Source: Pseudomonas bubulae (GTDB taxonomy: Bacteria > Pseudomonadota > Gammaproteobacteria > Pseudomonadales > Pseudomonadaceae). From it: a DNA stretch of 64,000 nucleotides. Below are positions 19,204 through 29,473 of this stretch, in pieces. The notes under the pieces were generated by a model. That model searched no databases. It worked only from the letters and a program-made list of their open reading frames with translations, and was not told the origin of the DNA. The stretch lies in NCBI RefSeq assembly GCF_900618535.1, contig NZ_UYJA01000001.1:992001-1056000 (forward strand), written 5' to 3'. The position numbers and the translations under genes are program-made. Each line of letters starts with the position of its first letter. Position 1 is the first letter of the stretch.

Positions 19204-20127
19204 ATGACTTCCAAGCTGGAACAACTCAAGCAGTTCACCACCGTGGTCGCAGACACCGGCGACCTCGACGCGATTACCCGCCTCAAACCCGTGGATGCAA
19301 CCACCAACCCATCGCTGCTGCTCAAGGCCGCCGCGATGCCCGGCTACGCAGAACTGCTGCAAAACGCCATCAGCCACGCCAAAGGTGATGTAGGTCAGGC
19401 CTGCGACCACTTCGCGGTGTCTGTGGGTAGCGGTATCTTGAATGTGATTCCGGGGCGCATTTCCACTGAAGTCGACGCCCGCCTGTCGTTCGACGAGCCT
19501 GCCCTGCTGCAAAAAGCCCACCAGTTGATCGAGCTTTACGACAAGGCCGGTGTAGGTCGCGACCGCGTGCTGATCAAGCTGGCCTCGACCTGGGAAGGCA
19601 TCCGCGCTGCCGAGAAACTGGAAAAGGACGGCATTCAAACCAACCTGACCCTGCTGTTCTCGTTTGCCCAGGCCGCTGCCTGTGCCGATGCCGGGGTGTT
19701 CCTGATCTCGCCGTTCGTGGGTCGGATTTACGACTGGTACAAGAAGTCCACCGGCATTGACTACACCGGCTCCGATGATCCGGGCGTGCAGTCCGTGACC
19801 CGCATCTACAACTACTACAAGGCCAACGGCTACAACACCGTGGTGATGGGCGCGAGCTTTCGCAACCTTAACCAGATCGAACAGCTGGCCGGCTGCGACC
19901 GCCTGACCATCAGCCCCGACCTGCTGGAAAAACTGGCATTGGACGACGGCAAACTGGAACGCAAACTGGCTCCGGGCAATAAAGGCGAACCCCGCCTGAG
20001 CCTGAACGAAGCACAATTCCGCTGGGCCTCCAACGAAGATGCCATGGCCACCGAAAAACTGGCCGAAGGCATCCGCCAATTCGCCCGTGACCAGGAAAAG
20101 CTGGAAGCACTGCTGTCAGGTAAATAA
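19204..20127 (+). CDS. tal: Transaldolase
   Basis: This 307-residue transaldolase of the TalB type is from the non-oxidative pentose phosphate pathway. It moves a dihydroxyacetone unit between sedoheptulose-7-P and glyceraldehyde-3-P. The Schiff-base Lys125 is in [16 protein letters not shown], and the [10 protein letters not shown] and [15 protein letters not shown] motifs are present. The length is normal for the family. It is monocistronic and followed by a REP element. Confidence 0.97.
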   Translation: MTSKLEQLKQFTTVVADTGDLDAITRLKPVDATTNPSLLLKAAAMPGYAELLQNAISHAKGDVGQACDHFAVSVGSGILNVIPGRISTEVDARLSFDEPALLQKAHQLIELYDKAGVGRDRVLIKLASTWEGIRAAEKLEKDGIQTNLTLLFSFAQAAACADAGVFLISPFVGRIYDWYKKSTGIDYTGSDDPGVQSVTRIYNYYKANGYNTVVMGASFRNLNQIEQLAGCDRLTISPDLLEKLALDDGKLERKLAPGNKGEPRLSLNEAQFRWASNEDAMATEKLAEGIRQFARDQEKLEALLSGK

Positions 20128-20134
20128 CTTCATC

Positions 20135-20190
20135 TTGTGGGAGCAAGCCTGCTAGCGAAATGCCCTTCGCCAGCAGGCTCGCTCCCACAA
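20135..20190. repeat. REP palindrome between tal and hldD
   Basis: TTGTGGGAGCAAGCCTGCTAGCGAAA is opposed to TTCGCCAGCAGGCTCGCTCCCACAA. It lies between convergent genes and may serve as a bidirectional terminator. Confidence 0.85.
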
Positions 20191-20191
20191 C

Positions 20192-21181
20192 CTAAGATGC
20201 AAGAAGCCCTGCACAATAGCTCTGCACGCCCTCCTCCAGCCCAAGCATTGGCTCGCGATACCCCGCTTCGCGCAACTGCCCGAGATCTGCGCAGGTGTAC
20301 ACCTGATACTTGTGCTTGAGCCCGTCAGGGAACTCGCAATACCGCAACACTCCGTCCAGCAAGGCCGTCTCAAAGGTCAGGGGCGGCCTGTCCTCGGCAG
20401 CGCGTACACTGTTGATGGTCGCCAGTGCCAGGTCATTGAATGACCGCGCGCACCCAGTGCCCAGGTTGAAAACACCACTGGTTTGCGGATGGTCCAGCCA
20501 ATGCAGATTGACCTTGACCACATCCTCCACAGAGACAAAATCGCGCTCATGCCCGCCCGCCGGGTAGCCGCCGTACTCGCCAAACAACTCGACATGGCCA
20601 TGATCGCGATACTGGTTAAAACAGTGCCAGACCATCGAAGCCATGCGCCCTTTATGCTGTTCGCGGGGGCCATACACATTGAAGTAGCGCAAGCCCACAA
20701 TCTGGCTGCGCGTTCTGGGCAGCAACTGGCGTACCCGCTGGTCGAAGAGGAATTTTGAGTAGGCATAGACATTCAGAGGCTGCTCGTACTCGCGGGCTTC
20801 ACGAAACTCCCGTTTCGCGCCGTAGACCGCCGCCGAAGAGGCATACAGCAAAGGTACCGACTGTTCCTGACAGGCTTGCAGCAGGTCGCAGCTGTAACGG
20901 TAGTTGTTGTCCATCATCAACCGGCCATCACTTTCTACCGTACTGGAACAGGCGCCCTGATGCAGCACGGCACGCACTTCGCCCAGTTGATGGGTCGTAA
21001 AGCGCTGTACGAATTCACGCTTGTCGAAGTAATCAGCGATATCGCAGTCTGCTAGATTGCGGCACTTGTCGCCGTCAGTCAGATCGTCGACGGCGATGAT
21101 GTCGCGCTCGCCGCGTCGGTTCAGGGCCTTCACCAGATTGCTGCCGATAAACCCGGCAGCTCCGGTCACGATGATGCTCAT
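20192..21181 (-). CDS. hldD: ADP-L-glycero-D-manno-heptose 6-epimerase HldD
   Basis: This 329-residue short-chain epimerase makes the activated heptose of the LPS inner core. The NADP-binding [20 protein letters not shown] lies at the N terminus. The catalytic Ser of YASSAAVYG and the Tyr/Lys of [12 protein letters not shown] follow, and the family motif [18 protein letters not shown] is clear. The stop codon sits directly beside the REP element shared with tal. Confidence 0.96.
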   Translation of the reverse strand: MSIIVTGAAGFIGSNLVKALNRRGERDIIAVDDLTDGDKCRNLADCDIADYFDKREFVQRFTTHQLGEVRAVLHQGACSSTVESDGRLMMDNNYRYSCDLLQACQEQSVPLLYASSAAVYGAKREFREAREYEQPLNVYAYSKFLFDQRVRQLLPRTRSQIVGLRYFNVYGPREQHKGRMASMVWHCFNQYRDHGHVELFGEYGGYPAGGHERDFVSVEDVVKVNLHWLDHPQTSGVFNLGTGCARSFNDLALATINSVRAAEDRPPLTFETALLDGVLRYCEFPDGLKHKYQVYTCADLGQLREAGYREPMLGLEEGVQSYCAGLLAS

Positions 21182-21251
21182 CTATGGCTACCTCCTGGAA
21201 CATGAGTTGAGCTCAGGCTATGCCTGTGCGACGCGTCAGCATTGATGCAGG

Positions 21252-22028
21252 TCAAGCGTCCTTGCGGGTGACAAATGCCGACGTGACATACGGCACGCTG
21301 ACGGTGCCACCGTGATTCAACGCGTTATGCGAGGCGACAAAAGCCGCCAGTTGCTGTTCCAGCCGATCACGCTCGGCCGGTATCAGAGCCGAGATAAAGC
21401 TGGTGGAACGCACCCGATTGAAGATTACGTCTTCTACCGGTCCGTCGTGGGAATGGCTCAGTTTCTGCTCGCGCAAAGGGCCAAAACCCGGATGAGGAAA
21501 TGCCTGACGCCACGCGCCGGTATAGAAGCGCGGGGCATCACCTTCCCACTGATTGACAAGCGCATCCAGTTGCGCCACCCACGGCACACTGGCATCGCGC
21601 AGGTTCCAGATCAGCCCCAGTTGCCCGCCAGGCTTGAGCACGCGATGAATCTCGGTCAGCGCTGCAGAGGTGGCGAACCAGTGAAAAGCCTGCGCGCACA
21701 CCACCACATCGACACTGGCATCGGCCAGAGGAATGGCCTGGGCAGTGCCTTGATGGGTTTCGACTTGCGGATAGCTGCTGGAGAGCTTGTCGAGCATGGC
21801 CTGCACCGGCTCGACCACAATCACCCGCGCGCCCGTCTGTAACAGGCGCGTGGTGAACTTGCCGGTACCGGCTCCAACTTCAAGCACGGTTTGCCCGGGC
21901 CCCAGGCCAAGGGTTTCGGACAACCATGCGGTCACACCCGCCGGGTAATCCGGGCGCCCGCGCACATAGGTGTCGGCGCCCTGCTTGTAACCATCTGCTG
22001 CTGCCTTATGGATGGTGGTATCGCTCAT
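21252..22028 (-). CDS. Class I SAM-dependent methyltransferase
   Basis: This 258-residue UbiE/methyltransferase-11-type protein has motif I VLEVGAGTGKFTTRLL (about 50-65), post-I VVEPVQAML, motif II VDVVVCAQAFHWF and motif III LKPGGQLGLIWNLRD. GGAGG precedes the ATG. The substrate is unknown. It lies between hldD and the iron-receptor operon with no clear linkage. Confidence 0.88.
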   Translation of the reverse strand: MSDTTIHKAAADGYKQGADTYVRGRPDYPAGVTAWLSETLGLGPGQTVLEVGAGTGKFTTRLLQTGARVIVVEPVQAMLDKLSSSYPQVETHQGTAQAIPLADASVDVVVCAQAFHWFATSAALTEIHRVLKPGGQLGLIWNLRDASVPWVAQLDALVNQWEGDAPRFYTGAWRQAFPHPGFGPLREQKLSHSHDGPVEDVIFNRVRSTSFISALIPAERDRLEQQLAAFVASHNALNHGGTVSVPYVTSAFVTRKDA

Positions 22029-22095
22029 TGCCAGCCTCCGATTTCGTGGTTTTTAACCATAGTCGACCCAGGGCACACGCGAGATGAAAACCTCG

Positions 22096-24540
22096 TCAGA
22101 AACGATACTTCATACCCAGCATCAGGTTGCGCGGATCACCGTAGTAATAAGTCGAGTACAAACCATAACCGCTGAGGTATTCACGATCGAAAACGTTGTT
22201 TAAATTGGCCGACGCACTGAGGTTCTTGGTGATGTCATAGCGGGCCATCAAGCCGACCACGGCAAAGCTGCCTTCCTTGGCTTCGGTCTTGATTGTTGAA
22301 TCCAGCTCGCTGTAGGTCGAGCCCTGCCAGGTCAGGTTGCCGCCCACGTTAAGGTCTTTGAGGTCGCCGGTCAGTTGATAGCTGGTGGCCAGTTTGAACA
22401 ATTGCTCAGGGTGGTTGCTGTTGATCCGCTTGCCGTCCTTGTCCCGTGGCTGGGCGTAGGTGTAGCCCGCCAGCAATTGCCAGCCGGTCATGATTTCGCC
22501 GGATATTTCAGCCTCGAAGCCCTTGGTCTTGGTACCGCTGATTGCCTTGTAGGCATCCTGGCCATCATCCCGCACACCATCGTATTCGGCGTAGTTGTCC
22601 TGTTTGATCATGAACAGGGCAAAACTGGTGTTCAGCGCCCCGCCGAAATACTCGGACTTCAGACCCGCTTCATAGCTTTGGCCAGTCATCGGCGGCAGAA
22701 CCTTGTCGTCACGGTCGAAGTAGCTTTGCGGCGTGAAGATATCCGTGTAGCTGGCATAGACCGAGTGGTTTTCGTTCAGGTCGTAGACGATCCCGGCATA
22801 AGGAATCATCTTCCCGGTTTTTTTGCTGTTATCCGTGGTTGGCACAGTTTGCGCCGCGTTATAGGTCATTGTGCCTTTGCGATCGTAGTCCACTACCCTG
22901 GTTCCCAGGATGATCGACAGGTCGTCCACAGGTTTGAGGCGCAATGCTGCGTAGGCTGCCGACTCTTTGGTTTTGTACTTTTGCTTCAACCCCTGGCTCA
23001 GATCAGTAGGACGCGGCGCGTCATTGTTCCAGTTTTCGTAGTTGACGGTCAGGTCATCGGCATTCATTGCCAGGTAGTCCGTGCGCCGGTCACTGACGTT
23101 CATCCCCACCACCAGATCATGGGTACGCCCCAACAGCTCAAACGGCCCGGTCGCATAGGCGTCCAGTGTATCGGTATTGATTTCGAAGGTTTTGCTCCCG
23201 CTCATGAACTGCGCCTGGCCGGTGGCCTTGTCCGGAAAAGGCCCCCAGCCCACCAGGTTGCCCTGCAACTGCTCGGTGTTGCCCTTCCAGTGGCTGGCCT
23301 CGACCTTGAGCAGCCAGTCGTTGGCAAAACGCTGTTCAACACCGGCGAAATACTTGGTGCTTTCACTGTCGGCATACGCCCACTTGGCGGCGGGATTCAT
23401 CGAGCGCTTGAAATGGGTGCGGCTGCCATCGCTGTAATACAGCGGCAATTGGCCAAAGCTCGAGCCGTTGGAATTGATCCGCTGATAGTCGATACCGGCG
23501 TACAGAGTGGTGTCGTCGGTCAAATCCGCTTCGCCGATGCCATAGAACACGTCCTTGGTCGAGGAATAGCGATCGATAAAGGAACGGCCATCTTCGTGGG
23601 CGGCGACGACACGTCCGCGCAGTGCGCCGTTTTCCGTCAGCGGCCCGGACAAATCCAGCTCGCTGCGATAGTGGTCCCATGAGCCGCCGCTGCCTGATAC
23701 ATAGCCCTGAAACTCCTTGGTGGGACGCTTGCGCACCAGGTTCACGGCCCCCGACGGGCTACCCACACCGCTCATCAAGCCGGTGGCACCGCGCACCACC
23801 TCTACGCGATCGTAAATGGCCATGTCACGCATGCCCAGGCCATTGGTATTGGTGGTGAAATCCGAGGTCGGCACACCGTCGTACTGAAAGTTATCGAGGG
23901 TGAAACCGCGAGAGTAAAAGTTGTAGCGCTCGCTGTCGTCATGCACCACGGTGATGCCGGGGGTTTGCGCCAATACCTGAGCGATACTGCCCAAACCTTG
24001 GTCAGTCATTTGCTGACGGGTAATGACCGTCACCGATTGCGGCGTTTCACGCAGCGAAAGCGGCAACTTGGTCGCCGTACTGGTTTCACCCGTGGTGTAG
24101 GAGTGACTGCCCTCAGTGGTGCTGCCCAACGCCAAACCCGTGACGCTGGTGGCTTGCAATTGCAACTGGCCGTCCACATTGGCGGAAGTCAGTGGGTATA
24201 GGGTCCAGACTCCGCTGGCGCCTTCCGTGGCCGTCAAACCGCTGCCCTTGAGCAGTTGCTGCAAGCCCTGGGGCACATCAAAGCGGCCCTTGAGGGCTGA
24301 CGCCTGCTTGTCTTGCACCAGCGCCGGGTCATAAGGCAGGGAGATATTGGCCTGCTGGGCGAAGCGGTTCAGTGAATCTTCAAGCGTGCTAGCGGGCACG
24401 TCGAAACTGCGCTGAACACTCAAGGGCGCAGCACTGACCAGCGATAGCGGCTGCGCCACGGTGCCCAGTAAAACGATATGCAAGGCCATGGCCAGGCGGT
24501 TGCGGGGAGGCAATGAAGGGTTGCGAAAAACACGGGACAT
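22096..24540 (-). CDS. TonB-dependent siderophore receptor with signalling domain (FpvA-like)
   Basis: This 814-residue outer-membrane receptor has a signal peptide (about 1-38), then a secretin/TonB N-terminal (STN) signalling domain (about 45-120, with SLNRFAQQANISLPYD). A plug follows (about 155-280, with RETPQSVTVITRQQM and DRVEVVRGATGLMSGVGSPS), then a 22-strand barrel ending LMLGMKYRF. The STN domain marks a transducer that reports ligand binding to the upstream FecR/sigma pair, 135 bp away. It should import a ferric hydroxamate or ferripyoverdine-type siderophore; the exact ligand cannot be read from sequence. Confidence 0.92.
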   Translation of the reverse strand: MSRVFRNPSLPPRNRLAMALHIVLLGTVAQPLSLVSAAPLSVQRSFDVPASTLEDSLNRFAQQANISLPYDPALVQDKQASALKGRFDVPQGLQQLLKGSGLTATEGASGVWTLYPLTSANVDGQLQLQATSVTGLALGSTTEGSHSYTTGETSTATKLPLSLRETPQSVTVITRQQMTDQGLGSIAQVLAQTPGITVVHDDSERYNFYSRGFTLDNFQYDGVPTSDFTTNTNGLGMRDMAIYDRVEVVRGATGLMSGVGSPSGAVNLVRKRPTKEFQGYVSGSGGSWDHYRSELDLSGPLTENGALRGRVVAAHEDGRSFIDRYSSTKDVFYGIGEADLTDDTTLYAGIDYQRINSNGSSFGQLPLYYSDGSRTHFKRSMNPAAKWAYADSESTKYFAGVEQRFANDWLLKVEASHWKGNTEQLQGNLVGWGPFPDKATGQAQFMSGSKTFEINTDTLDAYATGPFELLGRTHDLVVGMNVSDRRTDYLAMNADDLTVNYENWNNDAPRPTDLSQGLKQKYKTKESAAYAALRLKPVDDLSIILGTRVVDYDRKGTMTYNAAQTVPTTDNSKKTGKMIPYAGIVYDLNENHSVYASYTDIFTPQSYFDRDDKVLPPMTGQSYEAGLKSEYFGGALNTSFALFMIKQDNYAEYDGVRDDGQDAYKAISGTKTKGFEAEISGEIMTGWQLLAGYTYAQPRDKDGKRINSNHPEQLFKLATSYQLTGDLKDLNVGGNLTWQGSTYSELDSTIKTEAKEGSFAVVGLMARYDITKNLSASANLNNVFDREYLSGYGLYSTYYYGDPRNLMLGMKYRF

Positions 24541-24620
24541 TGGCGCGGGGCTCCTGCAATGGATAAGTCTTATGCCTATCTGTCGAAGGCCAGCCGAAAA
24601 CCCGCAAAGAAATTTGCGCT

Positions 24621-24671
24621 GTGGGAGCGAGCCTGCTCGCGAATGGCTTTCGCGAGCAGGCTCGCTTCCAC
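24621..24671. repeat. REP palindrome between the receptor and fecR
   Basis: GTGGGAGCGAGCCTGCTCGCGAA is opposed to CGCGAGCAGGCTCGCTTCCAC. It sits inside the signalling operon, where it could lower or stabilise downstream receptor mRNA. Confidence 0.85.
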
Positions 24672-24675
24672 ACTA

Positions 24676-25659
24676 CTAAGCCGCCACAATGCGTGTCCAG
24701 AACCGTGTCCGGCGCTCAATACGCACCGCCAGCGACTGGCTCAAACCCTCCAGCGCATGGTCAATGCGCTGGAGTTGAAACACCCCGGAAACCCGCAATT
24801 CAGCCACCGCCGGATCACACTGCAACCAGCCGTGGCGATAGCGCGCCAGTTCTTGCACGAGATCCTGCAAGCGCATCTGCCTGGCCACCAGCACACCGCT
24901 GACCCAGCCATTGGCACTAAACACGGGCGCAGGCTGCAACTGCGCAGAACGTGGATCGATCAGGTACTCGCTGCCCGCCTGTACCAGCACTGGCCGGGTA
25001 TCGGGCAAGTGAATCGCCACTACGCCCTCCTCGACCATCAAGCGAGTACGCCCTGACTCCTGACGTACATCGAATGCGGTGCCAATAGCCTGCAGGCGCG
25101 CTTCACGGGTATGCACCCAGAATGGCCTGCGCCCGCTCGCAGATCCCGGATCCTGACCGGTACGGATAAATATCTCGCCTTCGCGCAACACAATCAGGCG
25201 CTGTTGCGCAGTGAACAGCACATCAGCAGCACTGTCGGTATTGAGCTGCAAACGCGTGCCATCGAGCAGATTGAACGAATGCCGCTCTCCCACGCCGGTC
25301 GCATAGTCGGCACCCACGCTCCGCCAGGGCTGCTGTTGCAGGACCAAACCGCCCGCGCCTGCGCCGAGGATGCCCAGGCCGAGCACTTTGAGGGCCTGAC
25401 GCCGTGAGCGCAGGCGGCCACTGCCGGCCAGGGTGTCCAAAGCCACACGGCCCGGCAGCACCGTGGCCTGGCGCAAGGTCGCTTCGGTCATTTGCAGGGC
25501 TTGCCACGCGGCTTCATGGCTGGCATCGGCTGCACGCCATTGCTCGCACGCTGCAAATACCTGAGGCGGCGCCGCACCGGATTGGGTTTTGACCAGCCAC
25601 TCAATCGCCTGGTCAAGGACATGGGGGGCGAATCCTGGCGGCGACGAACCAGCGCTCAC
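24676..25659 (-). CDS. FecR-family anti-sigma regulator
   Basis: This 327-residue transmembrane regulator has an N-terminal cytoplasmic anti-sigma part with the DUF4880-like EQWRAADASHEAAWQAL. One membrane segment follows (about 88-108, KVLGLGILGAGAGGLVL), then a periplasmic FecR domain (GTRLQLNTDSAADV and GTAFDVRQE). It relays receptor occupancy from the STN domain to the sigma factor. Its start overlaps the sigma-factor stop by 4 bp. Confidence 0.92.
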   Translation of the reverse strand: MSAGSSPPGFAPHVLDQAIEWLVKTQSGAAPPQVFAACEQWRAADASHEAAWQALQMTEATLRQATVLPGRVALDTLAGSGRLRSRRQALKVLGLGILGAGAGGLVLQQQPWRSVGADYATGVGERHSFNLLDGTRLQLNTDSAADVLFTAQQRLIVLREGEIFIRTGQDPGSASGRRPFWVHTREARLQAIGTAFDVRQESGRTRLMVEEGVVAIHLPDTRPVLVQAGSEYLIDPRSAQLQPAPVFSANGWVSGVLVARQMRLQDLVQELARYRHGWLQCDPAVAELRVSGVFQLQRIDHALEGLSQSLAVRIERRTRFWTRIVAA

Positions 25660-26180
25660 AGGGCGTTACGCATCAGAAAACAATGGCGAATGGCCGTGGC
25701 CATGTATTTTTCCACTGAACTCCCGCTCACCCCCAGGCGCTCGGCAATAGCCTGATAGCCAAGCCCTTCAAGGCGTGACAGCAAAAAGGCAGTGCGTACA
25801 TTGGCTTTTAGGCCCTCGAGCAACGCATCGATGCGGGTCAGGGTTTCCAGCAGGATCAAACGTTCTTCGGGGGCAGGCATGTGCTGCTCGGGCAAGTGAG
25901 CCAGCGCTTGCAAATAGGCCTGCTCGACTTTCTGGCGGCGGAAGCGGTCAATCAACAGGCCCTTGGCAATGGTGCTCAGCCAGGCCCGTGGCTCGCGCAA
26001 ATGCGCAACCTGTTCCGGCTTGCCCAGCACATAGAGAAAGGTGTCCTGCGCCATGTCGGCAGCATTGTCGGTATCTCGCAGGCGCCTGCGCAGCCAGTTC
26101 AGCAGCCAGCCATGGTGATCGCTGTAGAGGCTTTGCACATCTGCGTGCAGCAACGGCGGGTTCGGCGGGGATGGCGACAC
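25656..26180 (-). CDS. ECF sigma factor (FecI-like)
   Basis: This 174-residue extracytoplasmic-function sigma factor has region 2 (HGWLLNWLRRRLRDTDNAAD, then MAQDTFLYV) and region 4 (ALLEGLKANVRTAFLLSRLEG through GVSGSSVEKYMATAIRHC). The GTG at 26180 is chosen because GAGGG lies five bases upstream. The open frame runs further to 26285, but that part is not conserved. It directs the receptor gene downstream and is co-translated with fecR. Confidence 0.88.
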   Translation of the reverse strand: MSPSPPNPPLLHADVQSLYSDHHGWLLNWLRRRLRDTDNAADMAQDTFLYVLGKPEQVAHLREPRAWLSTIAKGLLIDRFRRQKVEQAYLQALAHLPEQHMPAPEERLILLETLTRIDALLEGLKANVRTAFLLSRLEGLGYQAIAERLGVSGSSVEKYMATAIRHCFLMRNAL

Positions 26181-26225
26181 GGAAACCCTCGGGACGTGCC
26201 GTGGGCACACTGCGAATAGGAATGG

Positions 26226-26244
26226 GTCGCAATCATATTCGCAG
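26226..26244. promoter_or_regulatory. Possible Fur box upstream of the sigma factor
   Basis: The AT-rich imperfect dyad TCGCAATCATATTCGCA lies about 45 bp before the sigma-factor start, where a Fur site is expected for fecI genes. The match to the Fur consensus is only partial. Confidence 0.3.
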
Positions 26245-26329
26245 TACCGGCCAGACTCAAGCCCTGGACGGCTTGCGCGGGTCAATCAGCGCCCTGTCGC
26301 CGCCAGGACGGCGGCGCCAGGGGTATGTA

Positions 26330-27607
26330 TCAAGGGATCAGCGAGTACACCAGCGAGGAGATCGCAATCAGGCCGATAACCGTCACGAACACGTTGGAGA
26401 TCTGCCCCGAGTACTGGCGCATAGACGGCACCCGGCGAATCGCGTACATCGGCATCAGGAACAGAATGGCTGCAATCACCGGCCCGCCCAAGGTTTCAAT
26501 CATCACCAGGATGCTCGGGTTGAGCGTGGCCACAGCCCAGCACACCACCAGCATGAAAGCGGCCGTCATGCGGTCCAGGTTTTTCGCGCCCGGGCGCTTG
26601 CCGGTTTTCAGCACCAGGCCTTTAAGGCCTTCGCTGGCGCCGATGTAGTGGCCCAGAAAGGACTTGGCAATGGCCACAAAAGCAATCAGTGGCGCGGCAA
26701 AAGCGATGGTCGGGTTGCTGAAATGGTTGGCCAGGTAGGACAGGATCGACAGGTTCTGCGCCTTGGCTTCGGCCAGTTGTTCCGGCGACAGGGTCAGCAC
26801 GCAACTGAACACGAAGAACAGCACCATCACTACCATCAGCAGGTGAGCACGGGACAGGATCTGCGAGCTGCGCTCATCGGCATTGGCGCCATACCGGCGC
26901 TTCTGGTCTACGGCGAACGCCGAAATGATCGGTGAATGGTTAAAGGAAAAAACCATCACCGGAATCGCCAGCCACAAGGTATGCAGCAATACCGAAGGCG
27001 CAGGCAGCGTAGTCGCGGTACTGAGAATGCCGCCGTTCCAGTGCGGGATCAAAAACACCGCCAAAAACAGCAACGCCACGATAAACGGGTAGACCAGCAT
27101 GCTCATGGCCTTGACGATCACCTGCTCGCCGCAGCGCACCACAATCAGCAAGCCCAGAATCAGCACCAGCGACAGGATTGCCCGTGGAGGTGGAGTGATA
27201 TGCATCTGGTTGAGCATAAAGCTGCCAACCGTGTTGGTCAGCGCTACGCTATAGATCAGCAGGATCGGGAAGATGGCCAGGAAGTACAGCAACGTAATCA
27301 CAGCACCTGCACGCAGGCCGAAATGTTCTTCAACCACGTCAGTGATATCTGAGCCTTCACGCCCGGAGAGAACGAAGCGGGTCAGGCCGCGGTGAGCGTA
27401 AAAGGTCATCGGGAACGCCAGCAGCGCCAGGATCAGTAACGGCCAAAAGCCGCCAAGCCCAGCGTTGATCGGCAAAAACAAGGTACCTGCGCCAATCGCC
27501 GTGCCAAACAGGCCCAGCATCCAGGTGGTGTCATGACGATTCCAGCGAGTGAGGGTCGCTGGTGTCTCGTCGAAGCGTTCGTCGACGCTGTTAGCCTGGT
27601 CATTCAT
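26330..27607 (-). CDS. Serine/threonine-type amino acid permease (HAAAP/SdaC family)
   Basis: This 425-residue inner-membrane carrier has eleven hydrophobic segments. Family features include the TM1 region GLFGTAIGAGTLFLPINAG, FSFNHSPIISAF, and KSFLGHYIGASEGLKGL. It belongs to the hydroxy/aromatic amino acid permeases, nearest in look to SdaC/YhaO proton-serine symporters. No serine dehydratase is adjacent, so the substrate remains an inference. The start ATG has GGAGA upstream. Confidence 0.85.
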   Translation of the reverse strand: MNDQANSVDERFDETPATLTRWNRHDTTWMLGLFGTAIGAGTLFLPINAGLGGFWPLLILALLAFPMTFYAHRGLTRFVLSGREGSDITDVVEEHFGLRAGAVITLLYFLAIFPILLIYSVALTNTVGSFMLNQMHITPPPRAILSLVLILGLLIVVRCGEQVIVKAMSMLVYPFIVALLFLAVFLIPHWNGGILSTATTLPAPSVLLHTLWLAIPVMVFSFNHSPIISAFAVDQKRRYGANADERSSQILSRAHLLMVVMVLFFVFSCVLTLSPEQLAEAKAQNLSILSYLANHFSNPTIAFAAPLIAFVAIAKSFLGHYIGASEGLKGLVLKTGKRPGAKNLDRMTAAFMLVVCWAVATLNPSILVMIETLGGPVIAAILFLMPMYAIRRVPSMRQYSGQISNVFVTVIGLIAISSLVYSLIP

Positions 27608-27834
27608 CCGGTCGAATCTCCGCTAGCCGGTCGTTACCACGCAGCCGGGGCGGACAAGAAACATCTTGCTGACATCGCCCCGGCCATAAGAGGGGCGCGA
27701 TTGTCCGGGATTAGACATAAGAAGCAAAGGTTTAGCTGAGCAATGGTCGAAATGATGTCACGTTGCAAAGCAATACCTGGACACCAATTGATACACTATT
27801 GAAGTCCCCCCATCGCTCAAAAGGCCCGAGAACC

Positions 27835-28365
27835 ATGCATTTTGCCCGACGTTATCCCGTTTTTATCGGCTTGTGCCTGCTGGCTGCAGCGCCCATGGCC
27901 AGCGCCGACGGTCTGATGATTACCTGGCCCGGCGGCTGGGAAGTGCAGGCCGTCCCCCCTGCCCCGGACGACAGCAGTGTGCGCCAGCGGGCGGTGAAGA
28001 ACGATGCCAATGGTGACCCGCAGATGGTTATGGAGCTGACTCAGTCGACCCTGGTGCCCGAGCACAAGGTCAATATGGAGGCGGTGTTGCTGCAAATGCG
28101 CAAAACCTTGCAGCAGAATTTCGCCAAAGGCGGTTACCAGAGCGCTTGCAACAAGATCCACAGCAGCACCCTGGGCGGGCTGGACGCATTGCAAACCACC
28201 TGCAAGATCACCCAGAACGGCAACCACGTGATCACCCAGACCCTGGTGGCCGCCACCCAGGGCAACAGCGCCTACGCCCTTTCCTACGCAGGCCCGGCTG
28301 ACGGCTACAAAGCCATCGAACCTGAGGTCAATGGCATTCGCGCCAGCTTGCGGCTGGGGCAATAA
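27835..28365 (+). CDS. Secreted DUF4946-type protein
   Basis: This 176-residue protein has a Sec signal (about 1-25, ending PMASADG). The mature part contains ITWPGGWEVQAVP and a Cys pair (QSACNKIH and QTTCKIT) that could form a disulfide. It resembles a Pseudomonas family annotated DUF4946, with no known role; that naming is moderate confidence. The ATG at 27835 was chosen because the signal peptide begins there (MHFARRYPVF). Confidence 0.7.
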   Translation: MHFARRYPVFIGLCLLAAAPMASADGLMITWPGGWEVQAVPPAPDDSSVRQRAVKNDANGDPQMVMELTQSTLVPEHKVNMEAVLLQMRKTLQQNFAKGGYQSACNKIHSSTLGGLDALQTTCKITQNGNHVITQTLVAATQGNSAYALSYAGPADGYKAIEPEVNGIRASLRLGQ

Positions 28366-28383
28366 CCGGGTAGCACTTGCCTC

Positions 28384-28412
28384 TGTGGGAACGAGCCTGT
28401 TCGCTCCCACAG
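28384..28412. repeat. Short REP-derived palindrome
   Basis: TGTGGGAACGAGCCTG is opposed to TTCGCTCCCACA. It is a shortened copy of the REP unit between convergent genes. Confidence 0.75.
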
Positions 28413-28424
28413 TTCAGGCAGTGC

Positions 28425-29384
28425 CTACGGGATCAGCACCACTTTGGCGCACGCACCTTCATTGACCTGCGCATAACAGGCCAGTCCGTCCGCCAGGGCC
28501 GCTTCCTGAAAACCACCCGGTGCCGGCAACAGCCCTTGATCGAAGTACTGACCAAACTGATTGAGCCTCTGCGCGCAATCGCCGCAGCTATACAGCAGCG
28601 TGTTGACCCCGACCAGCGACCCGCCCTTGCGATACAGGGCCAGCGCAGGCAAATGCACATGACCGTCCAGCGGTGCGGCAATAAAGGCGATTCGCCCGAA
28701 AGTGCGCAACGCCGACACTGCCGCTGGCAACCAATGGCCAGTGGTGTCGAAAATCACTTCAGCGCCACCTGCAAATACCTCATTCACTTGAGCCCCCAGC
28801 GACTCCGGTGTATCCAGAACCAGCACTTCAAGGCCCTGCTCCAGCAGCACCTGCGCCTGCTCGATACGACGCACCGCCGCCAGCACCCGCGCGCCAAGCA
28901 CTTTCGCCAGCGCGATAGCCGCGGTGCCTACCGCGCCATTGGCACCGATCACCAGCAAACGGGTATCCGCGCCTACAGCCGTTCGTTGCAGAGCATCCCA
29001 CGCCGTGGTGTAAGGCACGCCCAGGCTGGCGGCCTGCTCAAAACTCAGCGACTTGGGTTTCAGCGCAACGCCTTCAATCGGCAAGACCAAATAGCTCGCA
29101 TGAGAACCGTCCCGGTAGAACCCCAGTTCCTTACCCGTACCCCAGACTTCCTGCCCCACCAACGCCTGCGGTCCATCCACGATCACCCCGGCAAAATCCC
29201 GACCGGGCACGCGGGGCAAGGTGGTGTAGGGAAAACGGCCGAGTACATTTTTCACATCGCTGGGGTTCAGGCCTGCAGCCCTGACCTGCACCAGCACTTC
29301 ATCGGCACCAGGTACCGGCAGCGGCAACTCAACGAGGTTCAGCGCCGCCAGATCACCGGTTTTGGAAAATTGCAGTGCTTTCAT
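28425..29384 (-). CDS. Quinone-oxidoreductase-like zinc-independent alcohol dehydrogenase (MDR)
   Basis: This 319-residue medium-chain dehydrogenase/reductase has a GroES-like N-terminal domain (AAGLNPSDVKNVLGRFP, then LPRVPGRDFAGVI). The NADPH-binding Rossmann fold carries VIGANGAVGTAAIALAKVLG. The catalytic and structural zinc cysteines of true alcohol dehydrogenases are lacking, so a quinone reductase or enoyl/alkenal reductase activity is likely. The ATG at 29384 has AGAGGG upstream. It lies 90 bp behind the AraC gene on the same strand and may be its target or operon partner. Confidence 0.88.
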   Translation of the reverse strand: MKALQFSKTGDLAALNLVELPLPVPGADEVLVQVRAAGLNPSDVKNVLGRFPYTTLPRVPGRDFAGVIVDGPQALVGQEVWGTGKELGFYRDGSHASYLVLPIEGVALKPKSLSFEQAASLGVPYTTAWDALQRTAVGADTRLLVIGANGAVGTAAIALAKVLGARVLAAVRRIEQAQVLLEQGLEVLVLDTPESLGAQVNEVFAGGAEVIFDTTGHWLPAAVSALRTFGRIAFIAAPLDGHVHLPALALYRKGGSLVGVNTLLYSCGDCAQRLNQFGQYFDQGLLPAPGGFQEAALADGLACYAQVNEGACAKVVLIP

Positions 29385-29473
29385 ATTCAGCCCTCTGGAT
29401 GCTGTAGAGATGCCCCAGTTTATGGCCGACAAGCGTGGTGCTTCTGCCAATGCCTTCTGTCTGCCGGACAAGT